A DNA stretch of 64,000 bases from Reinekea marinisedimentorum (GCF_004341165.1 NZ_SLZR01000016.1:1-64000); one strand, 5' to 3'. Shown: positions 16,414-26,908, counted from the stretch's first letter. Translations and numbers: made by a program. Notes: a model not told the origin generated them from the letters alone.

Positions 16414-16730
16414 GAAATTCCCTATTTTTTATATGTTTTTTATAGGTGCCAAATAATGGCACTGAAGTTGTAGAAAAGACAGCGGCGGTGGCGGTTAGTT
16501 CCCTGGGCGACGCGATGGGCGATTAGTGGCACAGGGCGGGTCGCGCGCTTGCAGCAATCAACGGCGAACCTCTGGCCTAATTCTGAAACAAATCAAGAGC
16601 CACAGAATGGATGAAAATAGTATCAACAGGCCCTAAGCTATATCGCTCAGGCTTAATGATTTCCGCCCGCCGAAAGTGGGGGAGTCAGCGCTACGTCTTA
16701 TCACAGAACAAGAACAAAGGTTTTTGAATC
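16414..16730. other. Intergenic region between divergent ynjB and glnE
   Basis: 317 bp without a supported gene. It must hold the ynjB and glnE promoters. No TPP-riboswitch (THI box) elements are seen on the minus strand. AACAAAGG at about 16714-16720 serves the glnE GTG start. No clear operator was seen. Confidence 0.6.
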
Positions 16731-19541
16731 GTGCCAAAAGAAAAACAGCTGAAAAAAGAACTCGAACGCCTTCAGTCACAATCGCAATTCTGTAATTTGG
16801 AACCCCAGCATCAACCGGTTTTTGAGCGGATGTGTCTGGCCAGTCCGTGGCTGTTCACCTGGCTGAAAGGGCAAACCGATTGGGTGGCCTTCCTTGGTTT
16901 TGTTGAGGCGGATGCTAATCCGCAGGCCGCTCTGCAAGAGGCGGCTCAAACCTGGACGATCAAAGACGAAGCCCGGGTCATGAAGGATTTACGCGTTTGG
17001 CGTAACCGCTATATGGCGCGGCTGATCGCGCGTGACATTTTGCAGCTGAATCATGTTCGAGACACCGCCCGCGCGGTTTCTGATCTCGCCGATGCTGCCA
17101 TCCGCCAAGCCTTGGCCTGGAGTACAGAATTCTGGCAAGCAAGCCAGGGTGCGCCGGCCATCTGCCCGCACAGTGATCAGCCGGAGCAGATGATTGTTAT
17201 CGCTATGGGTAAGCATGGCGCGCAGGAGCTTAACCTTTCTTCCGATATTGATCTGATCTTTGCCTACCCAACGCAGTCAGAAACCACGAAAGGCAAGCCG
17301 CATGAGCTGTTCTTTACCCGCGTTGGCCGCAAGCTGATTCAACTGCTGGATCAGCGCACGGCCGATGGTTTTGTGTTTCGGGTTGATATGCGTTTACGCC
17401 CCTGGGGGCAATCCGGCGCGCTGGTGTCCAATTTTCGCGCGCTGCAAAACTATTACCTGCAACAGGGGCGCTTCTGGGAGCGCTTTGCCATGGTGAAGGC
17501 GCGTGCTGTCACCGGCGCTGTTCAGGCTCAGCAGGCGCTGGAGGATATTCTTACGCCCTTTGTTTATCGCCGCTATGTCGATTACCAGGCCGTGGGTGCG
17601 CTGCGTGACCTTAAGCAGAAGATTCAGGCAGAGGTGCGCCGGCAAAACCTTGAGCGCAACATCAAGCTGGGGCGCGGTGGTATTCGGGAGATCGAATTCA
17701 TCGCCCAGGTGTTTCAGCTGATTCGCGGTGGTCAGGATGAAATCCTGCAGCAGCGCGGTACCTGGCCGGTTCTGGCGTCGTTAGGCGATTTGGGTCTGTT
17801 GCCTGATAACGCCGTGACCGAGTTGGTCGAGGCCTACGATTTTCTGCGCGATCTGGAGCACCGTATTCAGGCCATAAACGATGAGCAAACACAGGTGTTG
17901 CCGGTGGATGACGCGGCGCTGGAGCGTCTGGCCATTTCAGCCGGTGCTGAATCGGCCGATCAGTTGCTGACCCGGCTGACTGATTATCGTGAACGGGTGC
18001 ATAAGCACTTTTCTTACCTGATTCAGGATGACTCACCTGAATACACGCCGAAGAGCGTGGAACAGTACGAATCCTTGTGGCTGGCTGAATCTGCCGCAGC
18101 GGAAGGCGAACTGGCTGCCGCGCTGCTGGCGTTTCGGGCATTGCCCGGCGTTGATCGGCTGTCTGAAACCGCCCGCCACAATCTGGATGTGTTTATGCCG
18201 CTGTTGTGGGCGAACCTGGCGGAGTATGACGATGCGCCGCGGCGCTTTGAGGCGATACGGCCGATACTGGAATCAATCTTACGGCGCACCTCTTATTTTG
18301 TGTTGCTGGCAGAAAATCCGGTTGCCGTGCGTGAGTTGGTCAAGCTGGCACCGCAAAGCGTTTGGATTGCCGAGAACCTGCAGGAAAAGCCCTTCCTGTT
18401 GGATGAACTGACGGATATTGAAAGCCTTTACCGTCTGCCGAATAAGGTTCAGCTGATGGACGAGCTGCACCAGATGCTGATCCGTGTTCCGGAAGAAGAC
18501 CTTGAACGGCAGATGGAGCTGCTGCGCCATTTCCGCCATGGCAAGGCCTTGCGTGCGGCGGCCTGCGAAATCGCCGGCCAGCTGCCGTTGATGAAAATTT
18601 CAGACTACCTGGCCTGGGTGGCCGAAGTGGTGGTCGAACAGGCACTGGCGTTGGCGTGGCAGCAAATGGTTGCCAAAAACGGCCGCCCTTCAAAAGAAAA
18701 CGGCGACTGGTGCGATACCGATTTCGGGGTAATCGCCTACGGCAAAATGGGTGGGATTGAGCTGTCTTATCAATCCGATCTGGACCTGGTGTTCATCCAT
18801 AATGCCGCGCTGAATGGCCAGACTGAAGGCCCGAAAAAGATCGACAACAGTGTGTTTATGGCGCGCCTGGGGCAAAAGCTCATTCACCTGATGTCGTCAG
18901 TGACACCGTCGGGAATGTTGTACGAAGTCGACATGCGACTGCGGCCCTCGGGTAACTCCGGCATGCTGGTGTCCGGTTTGGCGGCCTTTAAAAAGTACCA
19001 GCTGGGTCAGGCCTGGACCTGGGAGCATCAGGCTCTGGCGCGTGCTCGCTTTATTGCCGGTGATCCGGAGCTCAAGGTGCTGTTCGATGAGCTGCGCGCA
19101 GAAATCCTTTGTTTACCACGGGAAACGCAAAAATTGCGCACCGAGGTATTAGAGATGCGCCAGAAGATGCGCGATCACCTTTCCACTCCGGCGCGTGGTG
19201 ATAACCCGGAGGAGAATTTCCACCTCAAGCATGATAGCGGTGGCATTGTGGATTTGGAGTTTCTGGTGCAGTTTTGCGTGCTGGCTTATGCCCGGCAACA
19301 CCCTAATCTGGCGATCTGGTCGGATAATGTGCGTACGCTCGATGAGCTGCTGGCGGCGGGCATTGTTGACGCGGATGATCATAATCGCCTGCTGAGTGCT
19401 TACCTGCAATTGCGTACTGCCGTGCACCGGGCGATTCTCGACGGCCATTCAACTTCAATCGAGCGTTCTGCCATTGATGATAAGTTGAATTTGGCGATTG
19501 AGCACATCCGTCAGGCGTGGCGTAAATATGTCGAATGCTGA
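16731..19541 (+). CDS. glnE: Bifunctional glutamine synthetase adenylyltransferase/deadenylase
   Basis: A 936-residue enzyme, close to the 946 residues of E. coli GlnE. It adds AMP to, or removes AMP from, glutamine synthetase under control of PII and glutamine. Two nucleotidyltransferase domains are visible. The N-terminal deadenylase has GKHGAQELNLSSDIDLIF (about 162-179). The C-terminal adenylylase has GKMGGIELSYQSDLDLVF (about 671-688). Helical GlnD-PII-type regions lie between and after them. The start is GTG at 16731. The gene is alone, upstream of ilvE by 144 bp. It links the window to nitrogen control, as does the Amt fusion at 371. Confidence 0.95.
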   Translation: MPKEKQLKKELERLQSQSQFCNLEPQHQPVFERMCLASPWLFTWLKGQTDWVAFLGFVEADANPQAALQEAAQTWTIKDEARVMKDLRVWRNRYMARLIARDILQLNHVRDTARAVSDLADAAIRQALAWSTEFWQASQGAPAICPHSDQPEQMIVIAMGKHGAQELNLSSDIDLIFAYPTQSETTKGKPHELFFTRVGRKLIQLLDQRTADGFVFRVDMRLRPWGQSGALVSNFRALQNYYLQQGRFWERFAMVKARAVTGAVQAQQALEDILTPFVYRRYVDYQAVGALRDLKQKIQAEVRRQNLERNIKLGRGGIREIEFIAQVFQLIRGGQDEILQQRGTWPVLASLGDLGLLPDNAVTELVEAYDFLRDLEHRIQAINDEQTQVLPVDDAALERLAISAGAESADQLLTRLTDYRERVHKHFSYLIQDDSPEYTPKSVEQYESLWLAESAAAEGELAAALLAFRALPGVDRLSETARHNLDVFMPLLWANLAEYDDAPRRFEAIRPILESILRRTSYFVLLAENPVAVRELVKLAPQSVWIAENLQEKPFLLDELTDIESLYRLPNKVQLMDELHQMLIRVPEEDLERQMELLRHFRHGKALRAAACEIAGQLPLMKISDYLAWVAEVVVEQALALAWQQMVAKNGRPSKENGDWCDTDFGVIAYGKMGGIELSYQSDLDLVFIHNAALNGQTEGPKKIDNSVFMARLGQKLIHLMSSVTPSGMLYEVDMRLRPSGNSGMLVSGLAAFKKYQLGQAWTWEHQALARARFIAGDPELKVLFDELRAEILCLPRETQKLRTEVLEMRQKMRDHLSTPARGDNPEENFHLKHDSGGIVDLEFLVQFCVLAYARQHPNLAIWSDNVRTLDELLAAGIVDADDHNRLLSAYLQLRTAVHRAILDGHSTSIERSAIDDKLNLAIEHIRQAWRKYVEC

Positions 19542-19685
19542 TGCACTGAGCCACTAGTGTCTGCCGGTTATTAGGCTTACAATGTTGCGCAATTTCATAG
19601 CGAATCCAATGGCTTAGTGCGTTTCATGCATTATTTTCGGGTTCTACTCACTCTATCTACTCAGCAATCTTTTTAGGGGGCACTC

Positions 19686-20681
19686 ATGGCTGCATTTGGT
19701 ACCGTTTTTATGCCGGAAATGACACTGGCAACGTTCGAGGATAACAAATGGAACGAGTCGAGCGTGGTGCCCGCAGATAGCCTTCAATTCCACCCCGGTG
19801 CGCATGTTCTGCATTACTCCAGTACCTGCTTTGAAGGGTTGAAGGCGTTTCGTCATGAAGACGGCAGCGTGCACATCTTCCGTATGGATGCCAATATCCG
19901 TCGTCTGGCGCAGAGCTCTAAGCTGCTGCACCTGCCGGAAATTGATGAAGCGCAGCTGTCGCAGATGATTATTGATATTGTGCGTAAGTTTGCTGACGAA
20001 GTACCGTCACCTCCGGGTTCCATGTACATCCGTCCAACGCATCTCGGCACCGAGGCGGCCATCGGCAAAGCCGCAGCGCCTTCACTGAGCTCGATGCTCT
20101 ATGTTCTGCTTTCTCCGGTGGGCGATTACTTTGCCGGTGGCGCACACACGCTGCGCCTGTTGCTGGATGAGCAGGGCGCACGCTGCGCTCCGCATATGGG
20201 CATGGTTAAGAGCGGTGGTAACTACGCCAGTGCGCTCGACCCAATCCTGCGGGCCCGCGCCGAAGTTAAAGCCGATCAGGTGCTGTTCTGCCCGAATGGC
20301 GATGTTCAGGAAACCGGTGCGGCCAACTTCCTGTTGATCGACGGTAACGAAATTATTACCAAGGCGCTGGATTCCAGCTTCCTGCACGGCATCACCCGGG
20401 ATTCACTGCTGAAGCTGGCTGCTAAGATGGGTATGGATGTTCAGGAGCGAGAGCTGACCGTCAGCGAATTGCTGGAGCGCGCTGCCAAGACGGGTTGCGA
20501 AGCGGCACTGTCCGGCACGGCTGCGGTACTGGCACCGGTCGGTACTCTGATTCATAAAGGTAAAGAATATGCGGTGGGCAACGGTCAGGTGGGCCCGACT
20601 ACAGAGAAACTGCGTGCAGCATTGAATGATATTCAGTGGGGTAAAGCGGAAGACAGCTTTGGCTGGTTAACTCAGGTATAG
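19686..20681 (+). CDS. ilvE: Branched-chain amino-acid aminotransferase
   Basis: A 331-residue fold-type IV PLP enzyme that interconverts leucine, isoleucine and valine with their 2-keto acids. The PLP lysine is in GMVKSGGNYASAL (about residue 175); the phosphate-binding loop is in GAANFLLID and SGTAAVLAPVG. The longer N-terminal part and the SFGWLTQV end match the approximately 330-340-residue BCAT class (ilvE II) more than the shorter E. coli enzyme. ATG at 19686 follows AGGGGG. A perfect palindrome of 20 bp separates it from convergent yhbY. Confidence 0.92.
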   Translation: MAAFGTVFMPEMTLATFEDNKWNESSVVPADSLQFHPGAHVLHYSSTCFEGLKAFRHEDGSVHIFRMDANIRRLAQSSKLLHLPEIDEAQLSQMIIDIVRKFADEVPSPPGSMYIRPTHLGTEAAIGKAAAPSLSSMLYVLLSPVGDYFAGGAHTLRLLLDEQGARCAPHMGMVKSGGNYASALDPILRARAEVKADQVLFCPNGDVQETGAANFLLIDGNEIITKALDSSFLHGITRDSLLKLAAKMGMDVQERELTVSELLERAAKTGCEAALSGTAAVLAPVGTLIHKGKEYAVGNGQVGPTTEKLRAALNDIQWGKAEDSFGWLTQV

Positions 20682-20711
20682 GTCGCTGTCAGCGATCGCC
20701 CTGTTTCAACG

Positions 20712-20731
20712 ATGCCCGCCGGCGCGGGCAT
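20712..20731. terminator. Perfect hairpin between convergent ilvE and yhbY
   Basis: ATGCCCGC (20712-20719) and GCGGGCAT (20724-20731) with a CGGC loop. There is no T-run, but its position 30 bp after ilvE and 14 bp after yhbY suits a bidirectional transcript end. Confidence 0.45.
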
Positions 20732-20744
20732 AGCGTTCAGCCGC

Positions 20745-21059
20745 TTACAGATGGTTGAAGCGGATGATGTTCGAGAGCTTAGGGTTTGGCTCGTCAGATT
20801 TTCGCAACAGCAGGGCAATATGACCAATGGTCTGTACCAGTTCTGCACCGGTTTCGGCCACCAGTTCTTCAATCATGGCTTTCTTATCTTCACGGTCTTC
20901 CGCGACTACCTTTACCTTTATCAGCTCGTGATCATCGAGTGCACGGTTGATTTCAGCCATGACGGTATCGGTCAATCCTTTTTCTCCGATCATAACGATC
21001 GGATTTAATTTGTGACCAATGGTGCGTAAACGCTTTTTTTGTTCCTGTTTCAAACTCAT
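20745..21059 (-). CDS. yhbY: YhbY-family ribosome-assembly RNA-binding protein
   Basis: A 104-residue protein made almost wholly of the CRS1-YhbY RNA-binding fold. MSLKQEQKKRLRTIGHKLNP, the IGEKGLTDTVMAEINRAL segment and the GHIALLLRKS turn are typical. It associates with pre-50S particles. It is divergent from rlmE with 82 bp between them, the conserved yhbY/rlmE arrangement of gammaproteobacteria. Confidence 0.92.
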   Translation of the reverse strand: MSLKQEQKKRLRTIGHKLNPIVMIGEKGLTDTVMAEINRALDDHELIKVKVVAEDREDKKAMIEELVAETGAELVQTIGHIALLLRKSDEPNPKLSNIIRFNHL

Positions 21060-21141
21060 AATTGGGTTATCTCGTACTTACATTAATACTTTGATCTAGA
21101 TTGTACTTTAGATGCGGGTAAATAACTAAAGAGGATTATAC

Positions 21142-21762
21142 GTGGCTCGGCCAAAAAACAGTCAGGATTGGCTGAAAGAACATTTTGATGACAAATATGT
21201 CCAAATGTCCAAGCAGGATGGCTATCGCAGCCGTGCCAGCTATAAGCTCATTGAGCTGAGTGACAAGTACCGGCTGATTAAGCCCGGCATGACAATTGTC
21301 GACCTGGGTTCGGCGCCGGGCGGCTGGTCGCAGGTGGCGGCAAGGATGGTTGGTGACAACGGCCGTGTTGTGGCCTCCGACATATTACCAATGGACAGCA
21401 TTGCCGATGTCGAGTTTATTCAGGGCGACTTTACAGAAGAGGCCGTTTATGACGAGCTTCTGGCACGAATTGGTGATAGGCCGGTTGACCTTGTAATTTC
21501 AGATATGGCCCCCAATATGAGCGGAAATGCGGTCATTGATCAGCCCGCCGCCATGTACTTGGTGGAGTTGGCGCTGGATATGGCACAATCTATTTTGAAA
21601 CCGGGTGGATCGTTCGTCGCTAAGGTGTTTCATGGGGAGGGTTTTGACGAGTACGTCAAAACAGTCAGACAGCACTTTACAAAGGTTATGATGCGCAAGC
21701 CAGATGCATCCAGACCGAGGTCGAGAGAGACCTACGTAGTTGCAACTGGTTATAAAAATTAG
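21142..21762 (+). CDS. rlmE: 23S rRNA (U2552-2'-O) methyltransferase
   Basis: A 206-residue SAM enzyme (FtsJ/RrmJ), normal length. It has the SAM loop [11 protein letters not shown] (about 53-63), the SDMAPN motif (about 119-124) and the catalytic K-D-K-E set in the SRASYK, SDMAPN, KVFHG and SRETYV segments. It methylates U2552 late in 50S assembly. The start is GTG at 21142 after AAAGAGG. ftsH follows 35 bp later, so the two are probably one operon. Confidence 0.95.
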   Translation: MARPKNSQDWLKEHFDDKYVQMSKQDGYRSRASYKLIELSDKYRLIKPGMTIVDLGSAPGGWSQVAARMVGDNGRVVASDILPMDSIADVEFIQGDFTEEAVYDELLARIGDRPVDLVISDMAPNMSGNAVIDQPAAMYLVELALDMAQSILKPGGSFVAKVFHGEGFDEYVKTVRQHFTKVMMRKPDASRPRSRETYVVATGYKN

Positions 21763-21797
21763 GCAAACACGCAGAAGTTTGCGTAAGAAGGTGAAAA

Positions 21798-23777
21798 TTG
21801 AACGATATGGCTAAAAATTTAATTTTATGGGTAATCATCGCGGTTGTACTGATCGCTGTTTTTAATAACTTCGATATGTCTTCCAGTGCTGAGCCGGTGA
21901 GCTACTCCCGTTTCGTGCAGCAGGTAGAGCAGGATCAGGTGCGTTCGGTGACCTATTCAGGGCTGGATATTACCGGTGAAATGCGTGATGGCACCTATTT
22001 CAGCACGGTTCGTCCGGATTACAGTGACCCGAATGTGCTGATCGACGAAATGATTGCACACGGCGTTGATGTTGCCGTTCAGCCGCCTGAACAGCCAAGT
22101 ATCTGGACTCAGCTGTTTGTCGCAGCCTTCCCGATCTTAATTATTCTGGGTGTGTTCATGTTCTTTATGCGCCAAATGCAGGGCGGTGCCGGTGGCGGCA
22201 AGGGTGGCCCGATGAGCTTTGGTAAGAGTAAGGCGCGCCTGCTCAGTGAAGATCAGATTAACACCACCTTTAAAGACGTGGCCGGTGTTGATGAAGCAAA
22301 GGAAGACGTTCAGGAACTGGTCGACTTCCTGCGTGACCCGGGTAAGTACCAGCGTTTGGGCGGTAAGATTCCGCGCGGTGTGTTGATGGTGGGTCAGCCG
22401 GGTACTGGTAAAACACTGCTGGCTAAAGCCATTGCCGGTGAAGCTAAGGTGCCGTTCTTCTCTATTTCCGGCTCCGATTTCGTCGAAATGTTCGTTGGTG
22501 TGGGTGCGTCGCGTGTGCGTGACATGTTTGAGCAGGCTAAAAAGCAGGCGCCTTGTATTATCTTTATCGATGAGATCGACGCTGTGGGTCGTTCCCGTGG
22601 TGTGGGCATCGGTGGCGGTAACGATGAGCGTGAACAAACTTTGAACCAGCTGCTGGTGGAAATGGACGGTTTTGAGGTCAATGACGGCATCATCGTGATT
22701 GCTGCAACCAACCGACCGGATGTACTCGACCCTGCACTTAAGCGTCCGGGCCGATTTGACCGTGAAGTTGTGGTTGGCCTGCCGGATGTGCGTGGCCGTG
22801 AGCAGATTCTGAAAGTACACATGCGTAAAGTGCCGATTGCGGACGATGTCGATGCCTCTATCGTTGCCCGTGGTACGCCAGGCTTTTCCGGTGCAGACCT
22901 TGCGAACCTGGTGAATGAAGCTGCCTTGTTCTCGGCGCGTCTGAACAAGCGCGTGGTGACCATGGAAGAGTTCGACCGTGCTAAAGATAAGATCATGATG
23001 GGTGCCGAGCGCAAGACCATGGTGATGTCGGAAAAAGAAAAGGTGAATACCGCCTATCACGAAGCCGGTCACGCCATTGTTGGTCGCCTGGTGCCGGATC
23101 ACGATCCGGTTTATAAGGTGAGCATCATTCCTCGCGGCCGGGCTTTGGGTGTCACCATGTTCCTGCCCGAAGAAGATCGCTACTCGGTCAGTAAGCGCGG
23201 ACTGGAAAGCCAGATTTGTGGTCTGTACGGTGGCCGTATTGCCGAAGACATGACGCTGGGTGGTGCGGGTGTTACGACCGGTGCCTCCAATGACATTGAG
23301 CGTGCAACCGCGATTGCCCGTAACATGGTCACCAAATGGGGCTTGAGTGAGCTGGGTCCTCAGCAGTTCGAAGAAGAGCAACAGGGTTATCTGGGTAGCC
23401 AGAGCTCCGGGTCTAAGGTGTCTGGTAAGACCGCTGAAATGGTCGATGAAGAGATCAAGAAGATTCTGGACAAGTGCTACAAAGAGGCTTACCGCATTCT
23501 GGAAGAGAACCGCGATAAGCTCGAAGCGATGAAAGATGCATTGATGGAATATGAAACCATTGATGTTAATCAGATTGAAGACATTATGACCGGTTTGACC
23601 CCTCGTAAACCGCGCGGCTGGGATGATCGCCAGTCGGCGGCAGAGGCTGCAGCGTCTGAGAAAGACGAGCCTGCAGAGAAAGAGGCGGCTGTGGCCAAAG
23701 AAGCCCCGGCTGAAGAGAAAGCGCAGGGAGACTCTGCTGCTGAATCGCAGGAGCAGGATCGTTCGTCTAAAGAATGA
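21798..23777 (+). CDS. ftsH: ATP-dependent membrane zinc metalloprotease FtsH
   Basis: A 659-residue inner-membrane AAA+ protease. Two membrane segments lie at about 6-24 and 100-120, with a small periplasmic domain between. The AAA+ domain has Walker A GQPGTGKT (about 199-206), Walker B IIFIDEID and arginine fingers in RPGRFDR. The zinc site HEAGH is at about 421-425. The family degrades LpxC, sigma-32 and misassembled membrane proteins. The start may be TTG at 21798 (MNDMAKN, 4 nt after AAGGTG) or ATG at 21807; MNDMAKN matches many relatives. The Walker A has Q where most FtsH have P. The C-terminal 50 residues are a low-complexity Ala/Glu/Lys tail that may have little function. Confidence 0.95.
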   Translation: MNDMAKNLILWVIIAVVLIAVFNNFDMSSSAEPVSYSRFVQQVEQDQVRSVTYSGLDITGEMRDGTYFSTVRPDYSDPNVLIDEMIAHGVDVAVQPPEQPSIWTQLFVAAFPILIILGVFMFFMRQMQGGAGGGKGGPMSFGKSKARLLSEDQINTTFKDVAGVDEAKEDVQELVDFLRDPGKYQRLGGKIPRGVLMVGQPGTGKTLLAKAIAGEAKVPFFSISGSDFVEMFVGVGASRVRDMFEQAKKQAPCIIFIDEIDAVGRSRGVGIGGGNDEREQTLNQLLVEMDGFEVNDGIIVIAATNRPDVLDPALKRPGRFDREVVVGLPDVRGREQILKVHMRKVPIADDVDASIVARGTPGFSGADLANLVNEAALFSARLNKRVVTMEEFDRAKDKIMMGAERKTMVMSEKEKVNTAYHEAGHAIVGRLVPDHDPVYKVSIIPRGRALGVTMFLPEEDRYSVSKRGLESQICGLYGGRIAEDMTLGGAGVTTGASNDIERATAIARNMVTKWGLSELGPQQFEEEQQGYLGSQSSGSKVSGKTAEMVDEEIKKILDKCYKEAYRILEENRDKLEAMKDALMEYETIDVNQIEDIMTGLTPRKPRGWDDRQSAAEAAASEKDEPAEKEAAVAKEAPAEEKAQGDSAAESQEQDRSSKE

Positions 23778-23796
23778 TCTGATATGAAATGAATAA

Positions 23797-23822
23797 AAGT
23801 CGGCTTGTGCCGGCTTTTTTTA
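23797..23822 (+). terminator. Rho-independent terminator after ftsH
   Basis: AAGTCGGC (23797-23804) pairs with GCCGGCTT (23809-23816) through one G-U pair and runs straight into seven T. It lies 20 bp after the ftsH stop and just before the folP start, so folP-glmM needs readthrough or its own promoter. Confidence 0.8.
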
Positions 23823-23839
23823 TTTGCAGGGGTGCAGGT

Positions 23840-24679
23840 TTGAAGTCGTTTAAATTTAAAGAGAAATCATTGCCGCTCGATCATGCTCATGTCATGGGTA
23901 TTTTGAACGTCACGCCGGATTCGTTTTCAGACGGCGGTCAGTTTGCCGGTGTGGAACAGGCAATGACGCATGCCAGGCAGATGGTTGCTGCCGGTGCTGC
24001 TATTGTTGATGTAGGGGGCGAGAGTACTCGTCCGGGCGCAGCGCCTGTTTCATTGCAGCAGGAAATGGACCGGGTCTTGCCGGTGGTGGAATCGTTGACT
24101 AAAAACGTCGATACCATTATTTCAGTGGATACCAGTTCCCCCGAGGTGATGACTGAGGCAGCCGCGTTGGGTGCGCACCTGATTAATGATGTGCGTGCAT
24201 TGCAGCGCAGCGGCGCTATGGCTGCGGCTGCGATGACCGGTCTGCCGGTTTGCCTGATGCACAAGCAGGGTGAGCCGGATTCGATGCAGGATGACCCGGT
24301 TTATGCGGATGTTATGACAGATGTTCATGACTTCTTTGTTGAGCGTATAGCCGCCTGTCACCGTGCAGGTATCGAACAGCATCAGATTATTCTGGACCCG
24401 GGCTTTGGCTTCGGTAAGTTGCTGAATCACAACCTGACGTTGCTGAATCGATTGGATCAGCTCACAATTGGCGGCTGCCCGCTGCTGGTCGGGATGTCCA
24501 GAAAGCGCATGATTGGCGAAGTGTTGAATAAAGCTGTAAATGACCGGCTGAATGGCAGCCTGGCACTGGCGGCGGCAGCGGTGATGAATGGTGCCTGGAT
24601 TGTTAGGGTGCATGACGTTGCGGAAACCGTCGATGTTGTGCGCATGCTGAATGCGGTAAAACAAGAAAACTTAGCGTAA
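23840..24679 (+). CDS. folP: Dihydropteroate synthase
   Basis: A 279-residue TIM-barrel enzyme that joins p-aminobenzoate to dihydropterin pyrophosphate in folate synthesis and is the sulfonamide target. It has MGILNVTPDSFSDGG, DVGGESTRPGA, the VDTSSP segment, ILDPGFGFGK and GMSRKRMIG (the family signatures). The reading frame is open upstream, but TTG at 23840 fits best: it gives a normal length, has AGGGG at 23828-23832 and lies after the ftsH terminator. glmM follows 12 bp later, the conserved folP-glmM pair. Confidence 0.94.
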   Translation: MKSFKFKEKSLPLDHAHVMGILNVTPDSFSDGGQFAGVEQAMTHARQMVAAGAAIVDVGGESTRPGAAPVSLQQEMDRVLPVVESLTKNVDTIISVDTSSPEVMTEAAALGAHLINDVRALQRSGAMAAAAMTGLPVCLMHKQGEPDSMQDDPVYADVMTDVHDFFVERIAACHRAGIEQHQIILDPGFGFGKLLNHNLTLLNRLDQLTIGGCPLLVGMSRKRMIGEVLNKAVNDRLNGSLALAAAAVMNGAWIVRVHDVAETVDVVRMLNAVKQENLA

Positions 24680-24691
24680 GGAGTAATTCAA

Positions 24692-26035
24692 ATGGCTAAA
24701 GGAAAGAAATATTTCGGAACCGATGGTATTCGTGGAGAGGTCGGTAAAGGCGCTATTACTCCTGAATTCGTACTCAAGCTGGGCTGGGCGGCTGGCAGGG
24801 TGTTTTCTCGTCATGGCCGTGGAAAAATTCTGATCGGCAAGGACACCCGTATCTCTGGCTATATGTTCGAGGCAGTGCTGGAGGCGGGTTTGGCCGCTGC
24901 CGGCTGCGATAGCCTGCTGGTGGGGCCAATGCCAACGCCGGCTATTGCCTACCTGACCCGGACCTTCCATGCCGATGCCGGTATTGTTATTTCAGCCTCC
25001 CATAATCCGTTTTTCGACAACGGCATTAAGTTCTTCTCTGCTGAGGGCACCAAGTTGCCTGATGACATTGAGTGGGAGATCGAGGCAGAGCTGGAACAGT
25101 TAATGGAGTGTGCCCCCAGTTCTAAGCTAGGCAAGGCCCGCCGCATCGATGATGCCAACGGTCGCTATGTTGAATATTGCAAATCCACTTCCGGCTACCT
25201 GAATCTGAATGGCCTCAGCATCGTGCTGGATTGCGCCCACGGCGCCACCTACGATGTCGCCCCAAAGGTATTCCGTGAGCTGGGTGCCGATGTGCACCTG
25301 ATCGGCGTGCAGCCTAATGGCCTCAACATCAATGAGGGTGTCGGCTCAACGCATCCGGCCGCGCTGCAGAAAGAGGTGCTGGAACAGAAAGCTGACTTGG
25401 GCATTGCGTTTGATGGTGACGGTGACCGCCTGCTGATGGTGGATCATGAAGGTCATACCGTCGATGGTGACGAGTTGCTCTACATACTGGCGAAACACCT
25501 GAAAGAGAAGGGTGTGGTTGCCGGCGGTATCGTCGGTACCCTGATGACCAATCTGGGTCTGGAAGTCGCCCTGAAGAAGCAAGGCCTTGAGCTGATTCGT
25601 GCTAAAGTTGGAGATCGCTATGTCATGGAGCAGTTAGGTGAGCGGGGATGGACGCTGGGCGGAGAAAACTCCGGCCACCTGGTCTGCAAGCATGTTTCAA
25701 CCACTGGAGACGGCATTGTATCTGCGCTGCAGGTGTTGTGCGCCTTGCGCGAAAGTGATCAAACCCTGTCACAGGCAAAATCAGGAATGCGCAAATATCC
25801 TCAAGTGATGATCAACGTCAAATTGCCTAAAAAGCAGGATGTGCTAGCCTTGCCTGCCATTAAAGCGGCCACAGAAGCTGCTGAACACCAATTAGCGAAT
25901 ACTGGCCGAATATTGCTGCGTCCTTCCGGGACCGAACCTGTTGTTCGGGTGATGGTTGAAGGAGAAGACGTATCAACGGTGAAGTCAGTGTGTAAGAAGC
26001 TAGCCGCCGAAGTAGAGCTGGCAGTCGCTGACTGA
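24692..26035 (+). CDS. glmM: Phosphoglucosamine mutase
   Basis: A 447-residue phosphohexomutase that converts glucosamine-6-P to glucosamine-1-P for UDP-GlcNAc, peptidoglycan and LPS. The phosphoserine S103 is in ISASHNP. The metal loop DGDGDR, sugar loop GGENSGH and phosphate loop [12 protein letters not shown] are all intact. It begins [12 protein letters not shown], as expected. ATG at 24692 follows AAGGAG. The next gene, tpiA, is 123 bp away with its own promoter. Confidence 0.97.
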   Translation: MAKGKKYFGTDGIRGEVGKGAITPEFVLKLGWAAGRVFSRHGRGKILIGKDTRISGYMFEAVLEAGLAAAGCDSLLVGPMPTPAIAYLTRTFHADAGIVISASHNPFFDNGIKFFSAEGTKLPDDIEWEIEAELEQLMECAPSSKLGKARRIDDANGRYVEYCKSTSGYLNLNGLSIVLDCAHGATYDVAPKVFRELGADVHLIGVQPNGLNINEGVGSTHPAALQKEVLEQKADLGIAFDGDGDRLLMVDHEGHTVDGDELLYILAKHLKEKGVVAGGIVGTLMTNLGLEVALKKQGLELIRAKVGDRYVMEQLGERGWTLGGENSGHLVCKHVSTTGDGIVSALQVLCALRESDQTLSQAKSGMRKYPQVMINVKLPKKQDVLALPAIKAATEAAEHQLANTGRILLRPSGTEPVVRVMVEGEDVSTVKSVCKKLAAEVELAVAD

Positions 26036-26102
26036 TGACCTAATGTATTGATTTAACAATTATTTTTTAAACTAGAACCCGTGTGCTTTTTCGGTCCAAA
26101 GC

Positions 26103-26131
26103 TTGCTCCGAAACATTAAAATAAGTACACT
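26103..26131 (+). promoter_or_regulatory. Candidate sigma-70 promoter for tpiA-secG
   Basis: A TTGCTC box (26103-26108), a 17-bp spacer and TACACT (26126-26131). It lies 27 bp upstream of the tpiA ATG. The boxes are moderate matches. Confidence 0.45.
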
Positions 26132-26158
26132 CTGCGCCCGCTCGAGGAGGCATTGTTT

Positions 26159-26908
26159 ATGCGACGTCTATTAGTTGCTGCAAACTGGAAAATGAATGGT
26201 AATAAAGAGTCTAACGCGGCTCTGTTGAAAGCTTTTAAAGAAGGCTTCGATGGTTCAGCTGACACGGCGATTTTCCCGCCGGCTCTGTACGTACCTCAAT
26301 TGAGTGAAGAATTAGCTGATTCAGCAATCGCTTACGGTGTTCAGAACGCATACTTTGAAGAAAAGGGTGCATTCACCGGCGAATTAAGTCTGTCTATGGC
26401 AAAAGAATTTGGCTGTGAATATATTTTGGTGGGTCACTCTGAACGTCGCGAACTGTTCGGTGAAACTGACGAAATCGTAGCTAAAAAAGTTGAAGCGATT
26501 CTGGCTGCTGGCCTGATCCCAATGCTGTGTATCGGTGAAAAGCTGGAAGAGCGTGAAGCCGGCACCACTGAAAAAGTATGTGAGACTCAGGTTAAGGCTG
26601 TTTTGGATAAAGTCGGTATAGCGGCTTTTGAAAAAATCGTAATTGCATATGAGCCAGTATGGGCAATTGGTACTGGTAAAACAGCAACGCCTGAACAAGC
26701 TCAGGACGTTCATGCCTTTATCCGTCAGATTCTGGCGGCAGAAGATGCTGAAGTTGCTGCTAAGACACGTATTTTGTATGGCGGCAGTGTTAAAGCTGCC
26801 AGTGCAGAAGCACTGTTCGGTCAGCCTGACATTGATGGCGGCCTGGTTGGTGGTGCTTCATTAATCGCAGATGAGTTCGTAGCTATTTGTAACGCTACAA
26901 AAGGGTAA
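26159..26908 (+). CDS. tpiA: Triosephosphate isomerase
   Basis: A 249-residue glycolytic TIM-barrel enzyme. The active-site lysine is in AANWKMNG (residues 7-14), the electrophilic His in VGHSERRE, the catalytic Glu in AYEPVWAIGTG and the phosphate loop in GGLVGGASL. The ATG at 26159 has GAGGAGG (26144-26150) at 8-nt spacing and is preferred over TTG at 26153. secG begins 6 bp after its stop, giving the conserved tpiA-secG-tRNA order. Confidence 0.97.
   Translation: MRRLLVAANWKMNGNKESNAALLKAFKEGFDGSADTAIFPPALYVPQLSEELADSAIAYGVQNAYFEEKGAFTGELSLSMAKEFGCEYILVGHSERRELFGETDEIVAKKVEAILAAGLIPMLCIGEKLEEREAGTTEKVCETQVKAVLDKVGIAAFEKIVIAYEPVWAIGTGKTATPEQAQDVHAFIRQILAAEDAEVAAKTRILYGGSVKAASAEALFGQPDIDGGLVGGASLIADEFVAICNATKG

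Noticed and set aside
16414-16730. TPP riboswitch upstream of ynjB
   Set aside because: The conserved CTGAGA and related elements are not present on the minus strand.
22137-23381. Long antisense open frame within ftsH
   Set aside because: It mirrors the codon pattern of ftsH, has no ribosome site or family match; similar antisense frames exist over pycA, mrcA, infB and parC and were rejected for the same reason.
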